Positions 51,525 to 60,804 of a stretch of 64,000 bases of DNA are shown here, piece after piece (the stretch's first letter is position 1; the number at the start of each line of letters is the position of its first letter). Under the pieces are notes generated by a model. That model had not been told where the DNA came from, searched no databases, and worked only from the letters and a program-made list of their open reading frames with translations. The stretch is from contig NZ_JAQFVG010000296.1 in the NCBI RefSeq assembly GCF_029439455.1, positions 49,845 to 113,844 of the forward strand. The letters are read 5' to 3'. The translations under genes and the position numbers were made by a program. The stretch is from Caballeronia sp. BR00000012568055 (GTDB lineage: Bacteria > Pseudomonadota > Gammaproteobacteria > Burkholderiales > Burkholderiaceae).

Positions 51525-52994
51525 ATGACACCCGGCGACAGCATTCATCAAGAAGCCGCGACTCAACTGGATTCCGCCGCGCTGCGCGAATTCGTCGATC
51601 GCAAATGGAACGACGAAATCGTTCCCGCCCTGACCGATTACATCGCGATCCCCGCCAAAAGCCCGATGTTCGATGCCGATTGGGCACGGCACGGTTTTAT
51701 CGAACGCGTCGTCACGGATGCGGTCGATTGGGTGAAGACGCAGCCCGTCAAGGGTCTGAAAGTCGAGATCGTGCGCATGACTGGCCGCACGCCGGTGATC
51801 TTTTTCGAAGCGCCGGCTACGCGTTCCGGCAGCACGGAAACCATCGTGCTTTACGGCCATCTCGACAAACAGCCGGAATTCGAAGGCTGGCGCAGCGATC
51901 TCGGTCCGTGGACGCCGAAGCTCGAAAACGGCAAGCTCTACGGCCGTGGCGGCGCTGACGATGGTTACGCCACTTACGCCAGCATCACCGCCTTGGCCGC
52001 GCTCGATGCGCAGGGCGTGGAACGTCCGCGTTGCGTGGGCATCATTGAGACGTGCGAGGAATCGGGTAGTTACGATCTGCTGCCGTATATCGATGCACTG
52101 CGCGATCGCCTCGGCGATGTCGGCCTCGTGATCTGCCTTGACTCCGGCGCGGGCAATTACGATCAACTTTGGCTGACGACGTCATTGCGCGGCCTGGTAG
52201 CAGGCGATCTGGAAATTCAGGTGCTCGAAGAAGGGCTGCATTCGGGCGGTTACGGCGGCATCGCGCCATCGACTTTCCGCATCATGCGGCAACTGTTCGA
52301 GCGTCTCGAAGATGCGTCCACCGGCAACTTGCTGCCGAAAGATTTTCATTGCGCGATACCTTCGCAGCGTCTGCTCGAAGCCGAAGCCACCGCGCAAATC
52401 CTCGGCGACGACGTGTGGAAAAAGCTGCCGTGGGCCTGCGGGCAAGACGGCGGCAGCGTCTTGCCGACCACGACCGATCCGAAGGAAGCGCTGATCAATT
52501 CGACATGGCGGCCATCGCTGACGGTGACGGGCGCGTCCGGTCTCCCCGCACTCGCCGATGCCGGCAATGTGCTCGCGCCGCGCACAGCGTTCAAGCTGTC
52601 GCTGCGCCTGCCGCCGCTGGTCGAAGCGACGGAAGCCGTTGGCAAGCTCAAAGCACTGCTCGAACTCGATCCGCCGTATAACGCGAAGGTCACGTTCAAG
52701 CCGGAAACCGGCGCGGCGACAGGCTGGAGCGCGCCGGAACTCGCGCCGTGGCTGGCTTCATCGATGAATGACGCATCGCGTACGCACTTTGGTGCGGACC
52801 TCGCGTTTATGGGCCAAGGCGGCACCATTCCGCTGATGAACACGCTGAAAGAAGGCTTTCCGAAGTCGCAATTCATGGTGTGCGGCGTGCTCGGGCCGAA
52901 GTCGAACGCACACGGGCCGAACGAGTTTCTCGAAGTGGGCTATGCGCGCAAGTTGACGTCGGCGGTGGCCGAGGTCATTGCTTCCGCGCCGTAA
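51525..52994 (+). CDS. M20 family metallopeptidase (dipeptidase type)
   Basis: 489 residues from the ATG at 51525. Two-zinc site residues are seen in YGHLDKQPEF (His), GRGGADDGYATYAS (bridging Asp), ETCEESGS (catalytic Glu pair) and LDSGAGNYD (Asp), and a lid domain with GLHSGGYGG. The order fits the M20 dipeptidase/CNDP-like group of about 470 residues. It hydrolyses dipeptides or related amides in the cytoplasm; no signal peptide was seen. A strong terminator follows. Confidence 0.88.
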   Translation: MTPGDSIHQEAATQLDSAALREFVDRKWNDEIVPALTDYIAIPAKSPMFDADWARHGFIERVVTDAVDWVKTQPVKGLKVEIVRMTGRTPVIFFEAPATRSGSTETIVLYGHLDKQPEFEGWRSDLGPWTPKLENGKLYGRGGADDGYATYASITALAALDAQGVERPRCVGIIETCEESGSYDLLPYIDALRDRLGDVGLVICLDSGAGNYDQLWLTTSLRGLVAGDLEIQVLEEGLHSGGYGGIAPSTFRIMRQLFERLEDASTGNLLPKDFHCAIPSQRLLEAEATAQILGDDVWKKLPWACGQDGGSVLPTTTDPKEALINSTWRPSLTVTGASGLPALADAGNVLAPRTAFKLSLRLPPLVEATEAVGKLKALLELDPPYNAKVTFKPETGAATGWSAPELAPWLASSMNDASRTHFGADLAFMGQGGTIPLMNTLKEGFPKSQFMVCGVLGPKSNAHGPNEFLEVGYARKLTSAVAEVIASAP

Positions 52995-53012
52995 GCGCTC
53001 GCAAGTTCAAAT

Positions 53013-53041
53013 CGCCCGCATCGACATGCGGGCGTTTTTTT
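53013..53041 (+). terminator. Rho-independent terminator after the M20 peptidase gene
   Basis: Perfect 8-bp arms CGCCCGCA and TGCGGGCG with a 6-base loop are followed by seven T. Confidence 0.9.
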
Positions 53042-53146
53042 GCCCGTGAAACTGGTAAGGCCAGTTGATCGCCTGTAAAGTGATAAACCCCGCGTATCTT
53101 GAAAAAGACGCTCGCGAGCATTCACACGAAAGGAGACGACAGCCGC

Positions 53147-54244
53147 ATGAACAAGCCCACCGAATCCACCGAACTGCGCATCGCGCCGGAAACGCTGCAC
53201 GCCTATGTCCGCGCCATCTGGGAACACGCGGGCAGCGCGCCGCGCGAGGCCGAACTGGTCGCCGATCATCTGGTGATGGCGAATCTGTCGGGCCACGATT
53301 CCCACGGCGTCGGCATGATTCCGCGCTACACGGCATCGCTGGCGGAAGATCAGCTCAAGCTCAACACGCATGCCGAAATCGTCCGCGATGCGGGTGCGGT
53401 GTTGACCGTCGATGGCCGTAAGGGTTTCGGTCAGGTCGTGGCGTACGAGGCGATGGAGCACGGCATCGAACGCGCGAAAAAGCTCGGCGTGTGCGCGGTC
53501 GGTTTGCGCAATGCGCACCATATCGGGCGTATCGGACATTGGGCGGAGCAGTGCGCGAAGGCGGGGTTCGTATCGTTCCACTTCGTCAACGTGGCGGGCG
53601 ATCCGCTGGTCGCGCCGTACGGTGGCATCGATCGCCGGTTCGGGACGAATCCGTTTTGTGCGGCGTACCCACGCGAGGGAAAAAGCCCGCTGGTGCTGGA
53701 TTTCGCGACGGCGGGCATCGCGTATGGAAAGACGCGCGTGGCCTACAACAAGGGCGTGACGGTCGCGCCGGGTATGCTGCTCGATCATGAAGGCAAGCCG
53801 ACCATCGAACCGAAAGTCATGCACGAGGAACCCTTCGGCACGCTGACCGCGTTCGGATTGCACAAGGGTTCGGGGCTCGCCGCGTTGTGCGAGATTTTCG
53901 GGGGCGCGCTGTCGGGCGGCTACACGACGCACGAAGACACGCTGGAAAAAAGCAGTGCGATCATCAACTGCATGACGTCGGTGATTCTCGACCCCAATGC
54001 CTTCGATGCACCCACCGCGCAAGCCGAAGCCGAAGCGTTCCTCGAATGGATGAAGGCATCGCCGCACGCAGAAGGGATCGACGCGATCTACGCGCCGGGC
54101 GAACCGGAAGAAGCGCGTCGCGCGGAACGCGGCGCGAACGGCATTGCGATCGATCCGACGACTTGGAAGCAAATCCGCGAGTCGGCGGTGAAGTCGGGGA
54201 TGACGGAAGCGGAGATTGAGAAGTACGCGTCGGCTTTGAAGTAA
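53147..54244 (+). CDS. Ldh2 family NAD(P)-dependent dehydrogenase (malate/L-lactate type)
   Basis: 365 residues from the ATG at 53147, with aaggag ahead. The type-2 malate/lactate dehydrogenase signature is present: ANLSGHDSHGVGMIPRY near the start with the catalytic His, RNAHHIGRIGHWAEQC, and RRFGTNPFCAAYP. The family reduces 2-keto acids and cyclic imines (for example delta1-piperideine-2-carboxylate) to hydroxy or imino acids. Members can belong to lysine or proline metabolism, but no partner lies beside this gene. A strong shared terminator follows. Confidence 0.87.
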   Translation: MNKPTESTELRIAPETLHAYVRAIWEHAGSAPREAELVADHLVMANLSGHDSHGVGMIPRYTASLAEDQLKLNTHAEIVRDAGAVLTVDGRKGFGQVVAYEAMEHGIERAKKLGVCAVGLRNAHHIGRIGHWAEQCAKAGFVSFHFVNVAGDPLVAPYGGIDRRFGTNPFCAAYPREGKSPLVLDFATAGIAYGKTRVAYNKGVTVAPGMLLDHEGKPTIEPKVMHEEPFGTLTAFGLHKGSGLAALCEIFGGALSGGYTTHEDTLEKSSAIINCMTSVILDPNAFDAPTAQAEAEAFLEWMKASPHAEGIDAIYAPGEPEEARRAERGANGIAIDPTTWKQIRESAVKSGMTEAEIEKYASALK

Positions 54245-54255
54245 GCGTAATCACG

Positions 54256-54305
54256 AAAAAGCGGCGAAATTGGCTTGACCAATTTCGCCGCTTCTAGCTG
54301 TTTTT
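54256..54305. terminator. Bidirectional terminator between convergent genes
   Basis: Perfect 14-bp arms (AGCGGCGAAATTGG and complement, 54260-54292) enclose a 5-base loop. Five A directly to the left give an ideal T run for minus-strand transcripts; on the plus strand T tracts follow less tightly. It serves both the Ldh2 and the SDR gene. Confidence 0.85.
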
Positions 54306-54310
54306 AGCTC

Positions 54311-55210
54311 TTAGCGCACCATTTCCTTTTCGATCCAGTCGATCACCGACGTCCGCTTCGGCTCCCAACCCAGCAGCTTTCGAGCGCGCTCACCGCGCAC
54401 GCGGCTGTTCGATCCGAGGCCGTAGTTGGCCATTTCGTAGCCCCATTCTTCCACGGCCTTTTCCAGCGGCCAGTCTTCCGGACCGCCGAGCTTGAGCGCC
54501 TTCGCCATCGCCGCCGTCATGTCGCGGAACTGCGCTTCGCCGCTTTCGACGAAATAGAACGTGCCCGCAGGCGTCTTGTCGAGCGCGCGTCGATACACCT
54601 CGACCACATCGTCGATATGCACGTTCGACCAGATATTCAGCCCGCGCCCGACATGACGCACGATGCCGCTCTTGCGCGCCTGCTTCTCCAGACGCGGCAA
54701 CTGCACGCTGGCGGTATCGGCGACTGCGCCGTGGCCGTAGATCAGCGTGTTGCAGAGCACGGCGGAACGCACGCCGCGACGGGCCGCGTCCAAAACGAGA
54801 TTGTCGATCGCCACGCGCGCCGCCTTGTCTTCGGTCGGCTCGGGCAATGTGTCTTCGGTGTAGATGGCGTCGGTGGTGGAATCGCCGCCGCACGCATCGC
54901 CGACAATGCTCGATCCGCTCGTATGCAGCAACGGCTTGTCCGTGCCTGCCAGCGCGCCGATCAGCGCTTCGACCGCGCCGCGATGATCGCTGCTGGCCGC
55001 GTTGATGACGGCGTCGGCCGCGCGCGCTTCGGTGGCGAGCAGGGCGGTATCGTCCAGACTGCCGACGACCGGTTCGATGCCGAGGCGCTTCAACTCAGCG
55101 CTCTGTTCCGCACGACGAATCAGACCGCGCACTGTGTGGCCATCGCGCGCCAGTCCCGCCGCAATCGATCCGCCGATAAACCCGCCCGCACCCGTGATGA
55201 AAATGTTCAT
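54311..55210 (-). CDS. NAD-dependent epimerase/dehydratase (extended SDR)
   Basis: 299 residues from the ATG at 55210, with aggag ahead. MNIFITGAGGFIGGSIAAGL is the Rossmann GxxGxxG loop, a Thr/Ser in TSGSSIVGDACGG replaces part of the usual catalytic region, and the expected Tyr-x-x-x-Lys is not obvious (the segment around EDKAARVAIDNLVLD has Lys but no preceding Tyr). It may therefore be an atypical SDR. It is divergent from a LysR regulator that probably controls it. Confidence 0.83.
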   Translation of the reverse strand: MNIFITGAGGFIGGSIAAGLARDGHTVRGLIRRAEQSAELKRLGIEPVVGSLDDTALLATEARAADAVINAASSDHRGAVEALIGALAGTDKPLLHTSGSSIVGDACGGDSTTDAIYTEDTLPEPTEDKAARVAIDNLVLDAARRGVRSAVLCNTLIYGHGAVADTASVQLPRLEKQARKSGIVRHVGRGLNIWSNVHIDDVVEVYRRALDKTPAGTFYFVESGEAQFRDMTAAMAKALKLGGPEDWPLEKAVEEWGYEMANYGLGSNSRVRGERARKLLGWEPKRTSVIDWIEKEMVR

Positions 55211-55288
55211 GCTATCGCTCCTGTGTTTGATGGAAGCAGTATGAGCGTTATCGACTTTTGCAGAAACAGTGTTAGTCTCAAATGAAAC

Positions 55289-56197
55289 TTGACTCAGAAT
55301 CAACAATCCTTGAAAACCAATACGGATGAATTGCAGGTCTTCGTGACCGTGATCGATAGCGGTTCGATGACGGCGGCGGCCGAAACGCTTCAGCAGACGG
55401 TGTCGGGCGTCAGCCGAACGCTCACGCGTCTGGAAAAGAAACTCGACGTCACGCTCGTACGCCGCACCACGCGCCGCCTGCAACTCACGGAAGAAGGCGA
55501 ACTGTTTCTCACCCGCGCCCGCGCGATCCTCGCCGCGATGGACGACGCGGAAGAAACCATCTCGCGTCGTCGCGAGCGTCCGGCGGGGCGTCTGCGCGTG
55601 GACGCGGCATCGCCATTTATGCTTCATTGCATCGTGCCGCACGTGCGGGCGTTCGCCGAACGTTATCCGGAGATCACGCTCGAACTGACGAGCAACGAGC
55701 GGATCATCGACTTATTGGAACAGCGCGTGGATGTGGCGATTCGCATCGGCGCATTGCAGGATTCCACGCTGCATGCGCGCTCGCTCGGCAGCAGCCGTCT
55801 GCGCGTGCTCGCGAGTCCCGCGTATCTGGCCGAACACGGCGAACCACGCGATATCGATGATCTGCTGCGCGCGCGTCTGATCGGGTTCACCGCGCCTGAA
55901 AGCCTCAACGATTGGCCGCTGCGGCACGGTAACGCCAGTTTCGTCACGATTCGCCCGACGCTCAGCGCATCGAGCGGGGAAACGATTCGCCAGTTGGCAA
56001 TCGATGGCAGCGGCATCGCCTGTCTCGCCGATTTCATGACCGCCGCAGACGTCCGCGCGGGCCGTCTGCGTCCAATTCTCGACGATGCCTTGATCGACGT
56101 ACGCCAATCCATCAACGCGGTTTTCTATCAAAGCGAGTCGATGGCGGCCCGGGCGCGCGCGTTTCTGGATTTTCTGGCCGAGCGGCTGAGCGTTTGA
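55289..56197 (+). CDS. LysR family transcriptional regulator
   Basis: About 302 residues from a TTG; a second TTG at 55310 would give a protein beginning at KTNTDELQVFVTV, closer to the usual LysR start, and is equally possible. The helix-turn-helix (TDELQVFVTVIDSGSMTAAA to VRRTTRRLQLTEEG) is followed by the effector domain. Fewer than 100 bases separate it from the divergent SDR gene, the typical layout for a LysR regulator and its target. Confidence 0.88.
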   Translation: MTQNQQSLKTNTDELQVFVTVIDSGSMTAAAETLQQTVSGVSRTLTRLEKKLDVTLVRRTTRRLQLTEEGELFLTRARAILAAMDDAEETISRRRERPAGRLRVDAASPFMLHCIVPHVRAFAERYPEITLELTSNERIIDLLEQRVDVAIRIGALQDSTLHARSLGSSRLRVLASPAYLAEHGEPRDIDDLLRARLIGFTAPESLNDWPLRHGNASFVTIRPTLSASSGETIRQLAIDGSGIACLADFMTAADVRAGRLRPILDDALIDVRQSINAVFYQSESMAARARAFLDFLAERLSV

Positions 56198-56379
56198 TTG
56201 CGCAACGTTTAGAAATACTTCGATTCAGTCCCGGCCGTCGCAAAACTACCATTCCCGGCTGATCATAAGTCGCGGCTGCGTTGGTCGCTTGATGTTGTCG
56301 GTCGTCGCGCGGCAGCGACCGCACGTAATCGAAGATTGTGTCCGGATCGTTTGATGCATCGGGCACAGGAGAATTGAAG

Positions 56380-58383
56380 TTGACAGCGAACACCCAGATT
56401 CAAACCGCAGAACAATGCTTCGAACAGGGCGTGGCGGAGCATCAGCAGGGCCTGATCTCGCAAGCCGAAGCTGCATACCGCAAGGCAATCGAACTCGATC
56501 CCGCGCACGCGGCGGCGCTCAATAATCTCGGCGTTCTGCTCGAAGGGCGCGGGGAGTCCAACCAAGCCGAAGCGCTTTATCGCGCGGCTTTATCGTCGAA
56601 TCCGACTTACGCCGATGCACTCAATAACCTCGGTCTGCTCCTCGCCGCGTCGGGCCGGGCGGCAGACGCGGAAGCCGTCTACGCGCATGCCATCGACAAT
56701 CATTTCGCCGATTCGACCACGTACCGGCAATGCGGCAATCTGCTCGCCTCGATCGGCCTGCTCGACACGGCCGAGGCGTCGCTACGGCACGCGCTGACGC
56801 TCGGCGGCGATCCGTACCCGACTCTGCTCGATCTAAGCAGCGTATTGGCCCGACAGCAGCGACCGGCCGAGGCCGCGCAACGCTTGCTGGAAGCGCTTGC
56901 GCGCCGTCCGGCATCGCCGGTCGCGCACGCACGGCTTGGCGCGCTGCTGCAATCGATGCAGCGTCTCGACGAAGCCGAGGCGCATTTGCGCGAATCGCTA
57001 CGTATCGAGCCGAATCAGCCGGAGACGTTATGCGATCTCGCGGCGCTTTTTCAGAACACAGGCCGTCACGCCGATGCCGAGGCCTGCCTGCACCAGGCTG
57101 CGTCGCTCGCTCCGGGGCACCTGCGCGCGCACGGAAGTCTCGGCAATCTGTATCTCGCCGCCGCCCGCTATGCCGAGGCCGAAGCGAGTTTCCGCCGCGC
57201 GCTGGCAATCGATGCATCGTCCGTGGAAGCGCTGAATAACCTTGCGCGCGTGCTCGAATCGACACACCGCTCCAAGGAAGCCGAAGAAAACTATCGCCGC
57301 GTGCTGGAGATCGACCCGAGCCGCGTTCCGACGCAACTGAATCTGAGCATGTCGATGCTGCGCGATGGCCGCTTTGAGGAAGCGTGGCCGCTCTACGAAT
57401 CGCGCTATGCCGAATCGAGCTTCTGGGGCGACGAAGCCGCCTTGCGCGTCAAGCCGCAACTTCCAGCGCAGGAATGGCAGGGCGAATCACTGAAGGATCG
57501 CTCGCTGTTGGTGTGGCCCGAGCAGGGTTACGGCGACAGCCTGCAATTCGCGCGCTATTTTCCATTGCTCAAGGCCAAGGGTCTCAAGCAGTTGACTGTG
57601 GTTTGTCCGCGCGCGCTCGTCAGCCTGTTCGAGCGTATCGAAGGCGTGGATACGTGTCTGCCGCTCGAAGACGCCCGAGACCTGCCAAAACACGATTTCT
57701 GGTGCTTCACGATGAGCGTGCCGCTGCAGATGGGCACCACGCTCGCCAACGTGCCGGCATCCGTGCCGTATCTCACCGCATCCGCCGAGCGTATTGCTCA
57801 TTGGGAAGCGCGTGTGCCCGAAGCGCCGCTGAATGTCGGGCTGGTGTGGGCCGGCGATCCGCGTCCGCAACTCAACAGCGCGCATGAAACAGATCAACGC
57901 CGATCGTTGCACGCGCGCGCCTTTTTGCCCTTGCTTAACACGCCGGGCGTGCGCTTTGTCAGCCTGCAGAAGGGTGCGTCAACTCAGCCGCAGATCGACG
58001 AACTGCCGCCAGCCGTCCGTCCGCTCGATCTGATGCACGAAGTCGAAAGCTTCGCCGATACCGCCGCGATCATCACGCAACTCGATCTGATCATTACCGT
58101 GGACACCTCCGTCGCCCATCTCGCAGCGGCAATGGGCAAGCCGGTCTGGATGCTCTCGCGCTACGACGGCTGCTGGCGCTGGCTCAACGATCGCGACGAT
58201 TCGCCGTGGTATCCGACCATGCGCCTGTTCCGGCAGGTCCGGCCCGGCGACTGGGACGAAGTGATCGGGCGCGTGCAGAAGGCGCTGACCGAGCGCGCCG
58301 ATGCGGCTCCGGTACAGGCTGCGGTGCAAACGAAGAGAAAGGGACCATCCAAGTCCGGCGCAAGCGGCAAGAAGAAGTCCTGA
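56380..58383 (+). CDS. TPR-repeat protein with C-terminal glycosyltransferase-like domain
   Basis: About 667 residues. The start is TTG at 56380, 8 bases after aggag; upstream GTG and TTG starts are worse placed. Residues 1-330 hold about nine tetratricopeptide repeats (for example FEQGVAEHQQGLISQAEAAY and ALNNLGVLLEGRGESNQAEA). From about 360 a GT9/heptosyltransferase-like region follows, with LVWPEQGYGDSLQFARYFPL and the late DLIITVDTSVAHLAAAMGKP nucleotide-binding segment. Such proteins may glycosylate proteins or surface glycans; partner unknown. The tail is Lys/Ser-rich. Confidence 0.83.
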   Translation: MTANTQIQTAEQCFEQGVAEHQQGLISQAEAAYRKAIELDPAHAAALNNLGVLLEGRGESNQAEALYRAALSSNPTYADALNNLGLLLAASGRAADAEAVYAHAIDNHFADSTTYRQCGNLLASIGLLDTAEASLRHALTLGGDPYPTLLDLSSVLARQQRPAEAAQRLLEALARRPASPVAHARLGALLQSMQRLDEAEAHLRESLRIEPNQPETLCDLAALFQNTGRHADAEACLHQAASLAPGHLRAHGSLGNLYLAAARYAEAEASFRRALAIDASSVEALNNLARVLESTHRSKEAEENYRRVLEIDPSRVPTQLNLSMSMLRDGRFEEAWPLYESRYAESSFWGDEAALRVKPQLPAQEWQGESLKDRSLLVWPEQGYGDSLQFARYFPLLKAKGLKQLTVVCPRALVSLFERIEGVDTCLPLEDARDLPKHDFWCFTMSVPLQMGTTLANVPASVPYLTASAERIAHWEARVPEAPLNVGLVWAGDPRPQLNSAHETDQRRSLHARAFLPLLNTPGVRFVSLQKGASTQPQIDELPPAVRPLDLMHEVESFADTAAIITQLDLIITVDTSVAHLAAAMGKPVWMLSRYDGCWRWLNDRDDSPWYPTMRLFRQVRPGDWDEVIGRVQKALTERADAAPVQAAVQTKRKGPSKSGASGKKKS

Positions 58384-58459
58384 CGCATACGGAGCACGAA
58401 AAGACGTCGAACAGTGGATACTCGCTGTTCGATTCTTTTTTACTCTGTTGGCTCCGACC

Positions 58460-58849
58460 ATGTCCGCTATCAAACTCATCAACGCGCCGGGTTTGCCCAT
58501 CCCGGCCGGCCATTACAGCCACGCGACGCGAGCAGGCAATCTCGTCTGCGTCTCGGGACAACTGCCGGTTCGCGCGGACGGCACGCATACCGGCGATCGC
58601 CCTTTCGAAGAACAGGTCGAGCAAGTCTTTGCCAATCTGCGCGCGGTGCTCGAAGCGGCGGGCGCGAGCTTGCGCGACTGCATCGAAGTGACGGTTTATC
58701 TGGTCGATGTCGAGCACTGGAAAGCGTTCAACACAATCTACGCGCGCCATTTCGGTGACTGGAAGCCCGCGCGCGCCGTGGTGCCGGTGAGTGCGTTGCA
58801 CTACGGCTATCTCGTCGAGATCGCGGCGCGGGCCTGGGTCGAGCGCTAA
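58460..58849 (+). CDS. RidA (YjgF/YER057c) family protein
   Basis: 129 residues from the ATG at 58460. The fold motifs are GHYSHATRAGNLVCVSGQLP, FEEQVEQVFANLRAVLEAAG and the substrate-contact Arg near the end in HFGDWKPARAVVPVSALHYG. RidA hydrolyses reactive enamine/imine intermediates from amino acid enzymes. The stop overlaps that of the convergent phospholipase gene by 4 bases. Some RidA-subfamily members have other substrates, which cannot be told here. Confidence 0.87.
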   Translation: MSAIKLINAPGLPIPAGHYSHATRAGNLVCVSGQLPVRADGTHTGDRPFEEQVEQVFANLRAVLEAAGASLRDCIEVTVYLVDVEHWKAFNTIYARHFGDWKPARAVVPVSALHYGYLVEIAARAWVER

Positions 58850-60540
58850 GCCAGATCGAGCGCGCGCGTCAGATCGCCGAGCGGCGCTTCGCCGTTCGCC
58901 GCGAACGCGCGATCACGCGCCGCCACGCCGTCGAGCGGTTCGAGATCGTGCACGCGCGAGATGAAACGCAGGATCGAATTGGTGTCGTACACGGTGTGAT
59001 CGACGTAGCCTTTTTTGGCGTACGGCGAAATGACCAGCGCCGGAATGCGCGAACCCGGTCCCCAGCGATCGCCCTTCGGCGGCGAGACGTGATCCCACCA
59101 GCCGCCGTTTTCATCGACCGTGACGATGATGACCGTGTTGTCCCACTGCGGCCCGCGCTGAATATGCTCCACCACCGACGCGATATGCCGGTCTCCCGAC
59201 GCGACATCTGCATAGCCCGCGTGCATATTCAGATTGCCCTGCGGCTTGTAGAAGGTCACGGCAGGCAGTCGGCCCGCGTCGATATCGGCGATCAGTTTGT
59301 TGGTGGAGGCATCATCGCCCAGACCGCCGTCGCGCAAATGTTGCGCGCGCGCCTGCGTGCCGGGCGCGAAATTCCTGAAGTAATTGAACGGTTGATGGTG
59401 ATACTGAAAATCCGGCATGGATCCCGTGTCGCGATTGTCCAGCGCGTATTGCCACGCGCCGCTGTACCACGCCCAGTCGATTCCTTTCGCCGACAAGCGG
59501 TCGCCAATCGTCGCGTACGTCTGCGGCGTCAGCACGCTCACGTTCGATGCATCCGCAAAGCGCGGATCGCCGCCCGGCGCGGGGCGCACGTTGCTCGGCT
59601 GGTACGGCGGGAACATGGTATTGACCGCGTAGCCATCCGCCGTGAGCGCGCCATCGCGTACGAATTTGGGCGGACCTTCGAGCGCGGACTTCGGTGAATC
59701 GGGCGCGAGTTTGAGGCGCGAACTGGTGAGATCGTCGCTATCCACTACGGCGAGCAGTTTCGCGGCGGGGCCGTTCTTCGCATCGGGATAGAAAGGTGCC
59801 TGCGCCGAGATCAGGAAAATGTGGTTCAGCCACGAGCCACCGAACGCGGACATAAAGAAGTTGTCGCACAGCGTGTATTGCTGCGCGAGACCCCATAAAC
59901 GAAGCGTATCGGGCGAATTCGCGTAGTGGCCCATCACGAGACCGCCGGAATCGCCCCACGCGGCGAACTGATTGTTGCGGCCGGCGTTGATCTGCATCTG
60001 GTTCTGATAGAAGCGGTGCACCAGATCGCGCGTGATAACCGAATTGGGCAGCGGCGCACCGTGCGCATCGGCAATCTGGAAGGGGGCGTTACGCAAATCG
60101 GCGATTTGCTGCTCGGTGATCGCGTAGCGCTTGCCGTCCACTTCCTGCGCCTGCGGCACCAGACCGCCCCAGATTTTCGGCAGCCCGGGCATGGGTGTCA
60201 CGCCGTCGCGGTCCAGTTGCGTGTAGCGCGATGCAGGCACCGCCGACAACGGATATTGCACGCCCGGATAGTTGCCGTAGAGGTTCGTGAAACTGCGGTT
60301 TTCCGCGTAAATCACGACGATCTGCTTGACCTTGGCGGAAAGCGTGCGGTCGAGCGAGATATCTGCGGCGGTCTTTGGCGTGGCCTGCTTCTGGTCGAAC
60401 ACGTTACAGCCACCGAGTGACAGACCTGCGGACAAACCCGCGAGACCGACGCCCGCCGCCAGCAGCCTGCGCCGCGCGGGATCGGCGGGAGCGTCGTCGT
60501 CGGAAGGGTGACCGTGCTGCGAATGCTCGTTCTCGTTCAT
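58846..60540 (-). CDS. Phospholipase C/acid phosphatase family protein, Tat-exported
   Basis: 564 residues from the ATG at 60540, with aggag ahead. The N-terminus has a twin-arginine motif ARRRLLAAGVGLAGLSAG and, 15 residues later, LGGC, which could be a lipobox; so the protein may be exported folded and perhaps lipid-anchored. The phosphoesterase catalytic motifs are VIYAENRSFTNLYG near the start (with metal-binding Glu-Asn) and TVDENGGWWDHVSPP near the end. The family covers phosphatidylcholine phospholipase C and AcpA-type acid phosphatase. Confidence 0.87.
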   Translation of the reverse strand: MNENEHSQHGHPSDDDAPADPARRRLLAAGVGLAGLSAGLSLGGCNVFDQKQATPKTAADISLDRTLSAKVKQIVVIYAENRSFTNLYGNYPGVQYPLSAVPASRYTQLDRDGVTPMPGLPKIWGGLVPQAQEVDGKRYAITEQQIADLRNAPFQIADAHGAPLPNSVITRDLVHRFYQNQMQINAGRNNQFAAWGDSGGLVMGHYANSPDTLRLWGLAQQYTLCDNFFMSAFGGSWLNHIFLISAQAPFYPDAKNGPAAKLLAVVDSDDLTSSRLKLAPDSPKSALEGPPKFVRDGALTADGYAVNTMFPPYQPSNVRPAPGGDPRFADASNVSVLTPQTYATIGDRLSAKGIDWAWYSGAWQYALDNRDTGSMPDFQYHHQPFNYFRNFAPGTQARAQHLRDGGLGDDASTNKLIADIDAGRLPAVTFYKPQGNLNMHAGYADVASGDRHIASVVEHIQRGPQWDNTVIIVTVDENGGWWDHVSPPKGDRWGPGSRIPALVISPYAKKGYVDHTVYDTNSILRFISRVHDLEPLDGVAARDRAFAANGEAPLGDLTRALDLA

Positions 60541-60804
60541 CGCTCGACTCCTGTTGACAGGCGGCACGCGCAGGCGCGCGTGTGCGCATTATCGACGGCA
60601 AAAGATGACGCGCGGATTATCTCGCGCCCCGCTTCGGTGCCGTACGGCTCTTGCGCCGCTACGTCAGCCGATAGAAAGCGCATGATGCCGTATCGTCAGG
60701 CCGGGCGATACTCGGCCAAACGGCATAGGCCAGATGGACAAAAATATGTGCAAATGGCTTATGTCTTTTGACCGACTGGAAACCGCCGCGCGCGGTGACT
60801 AACA

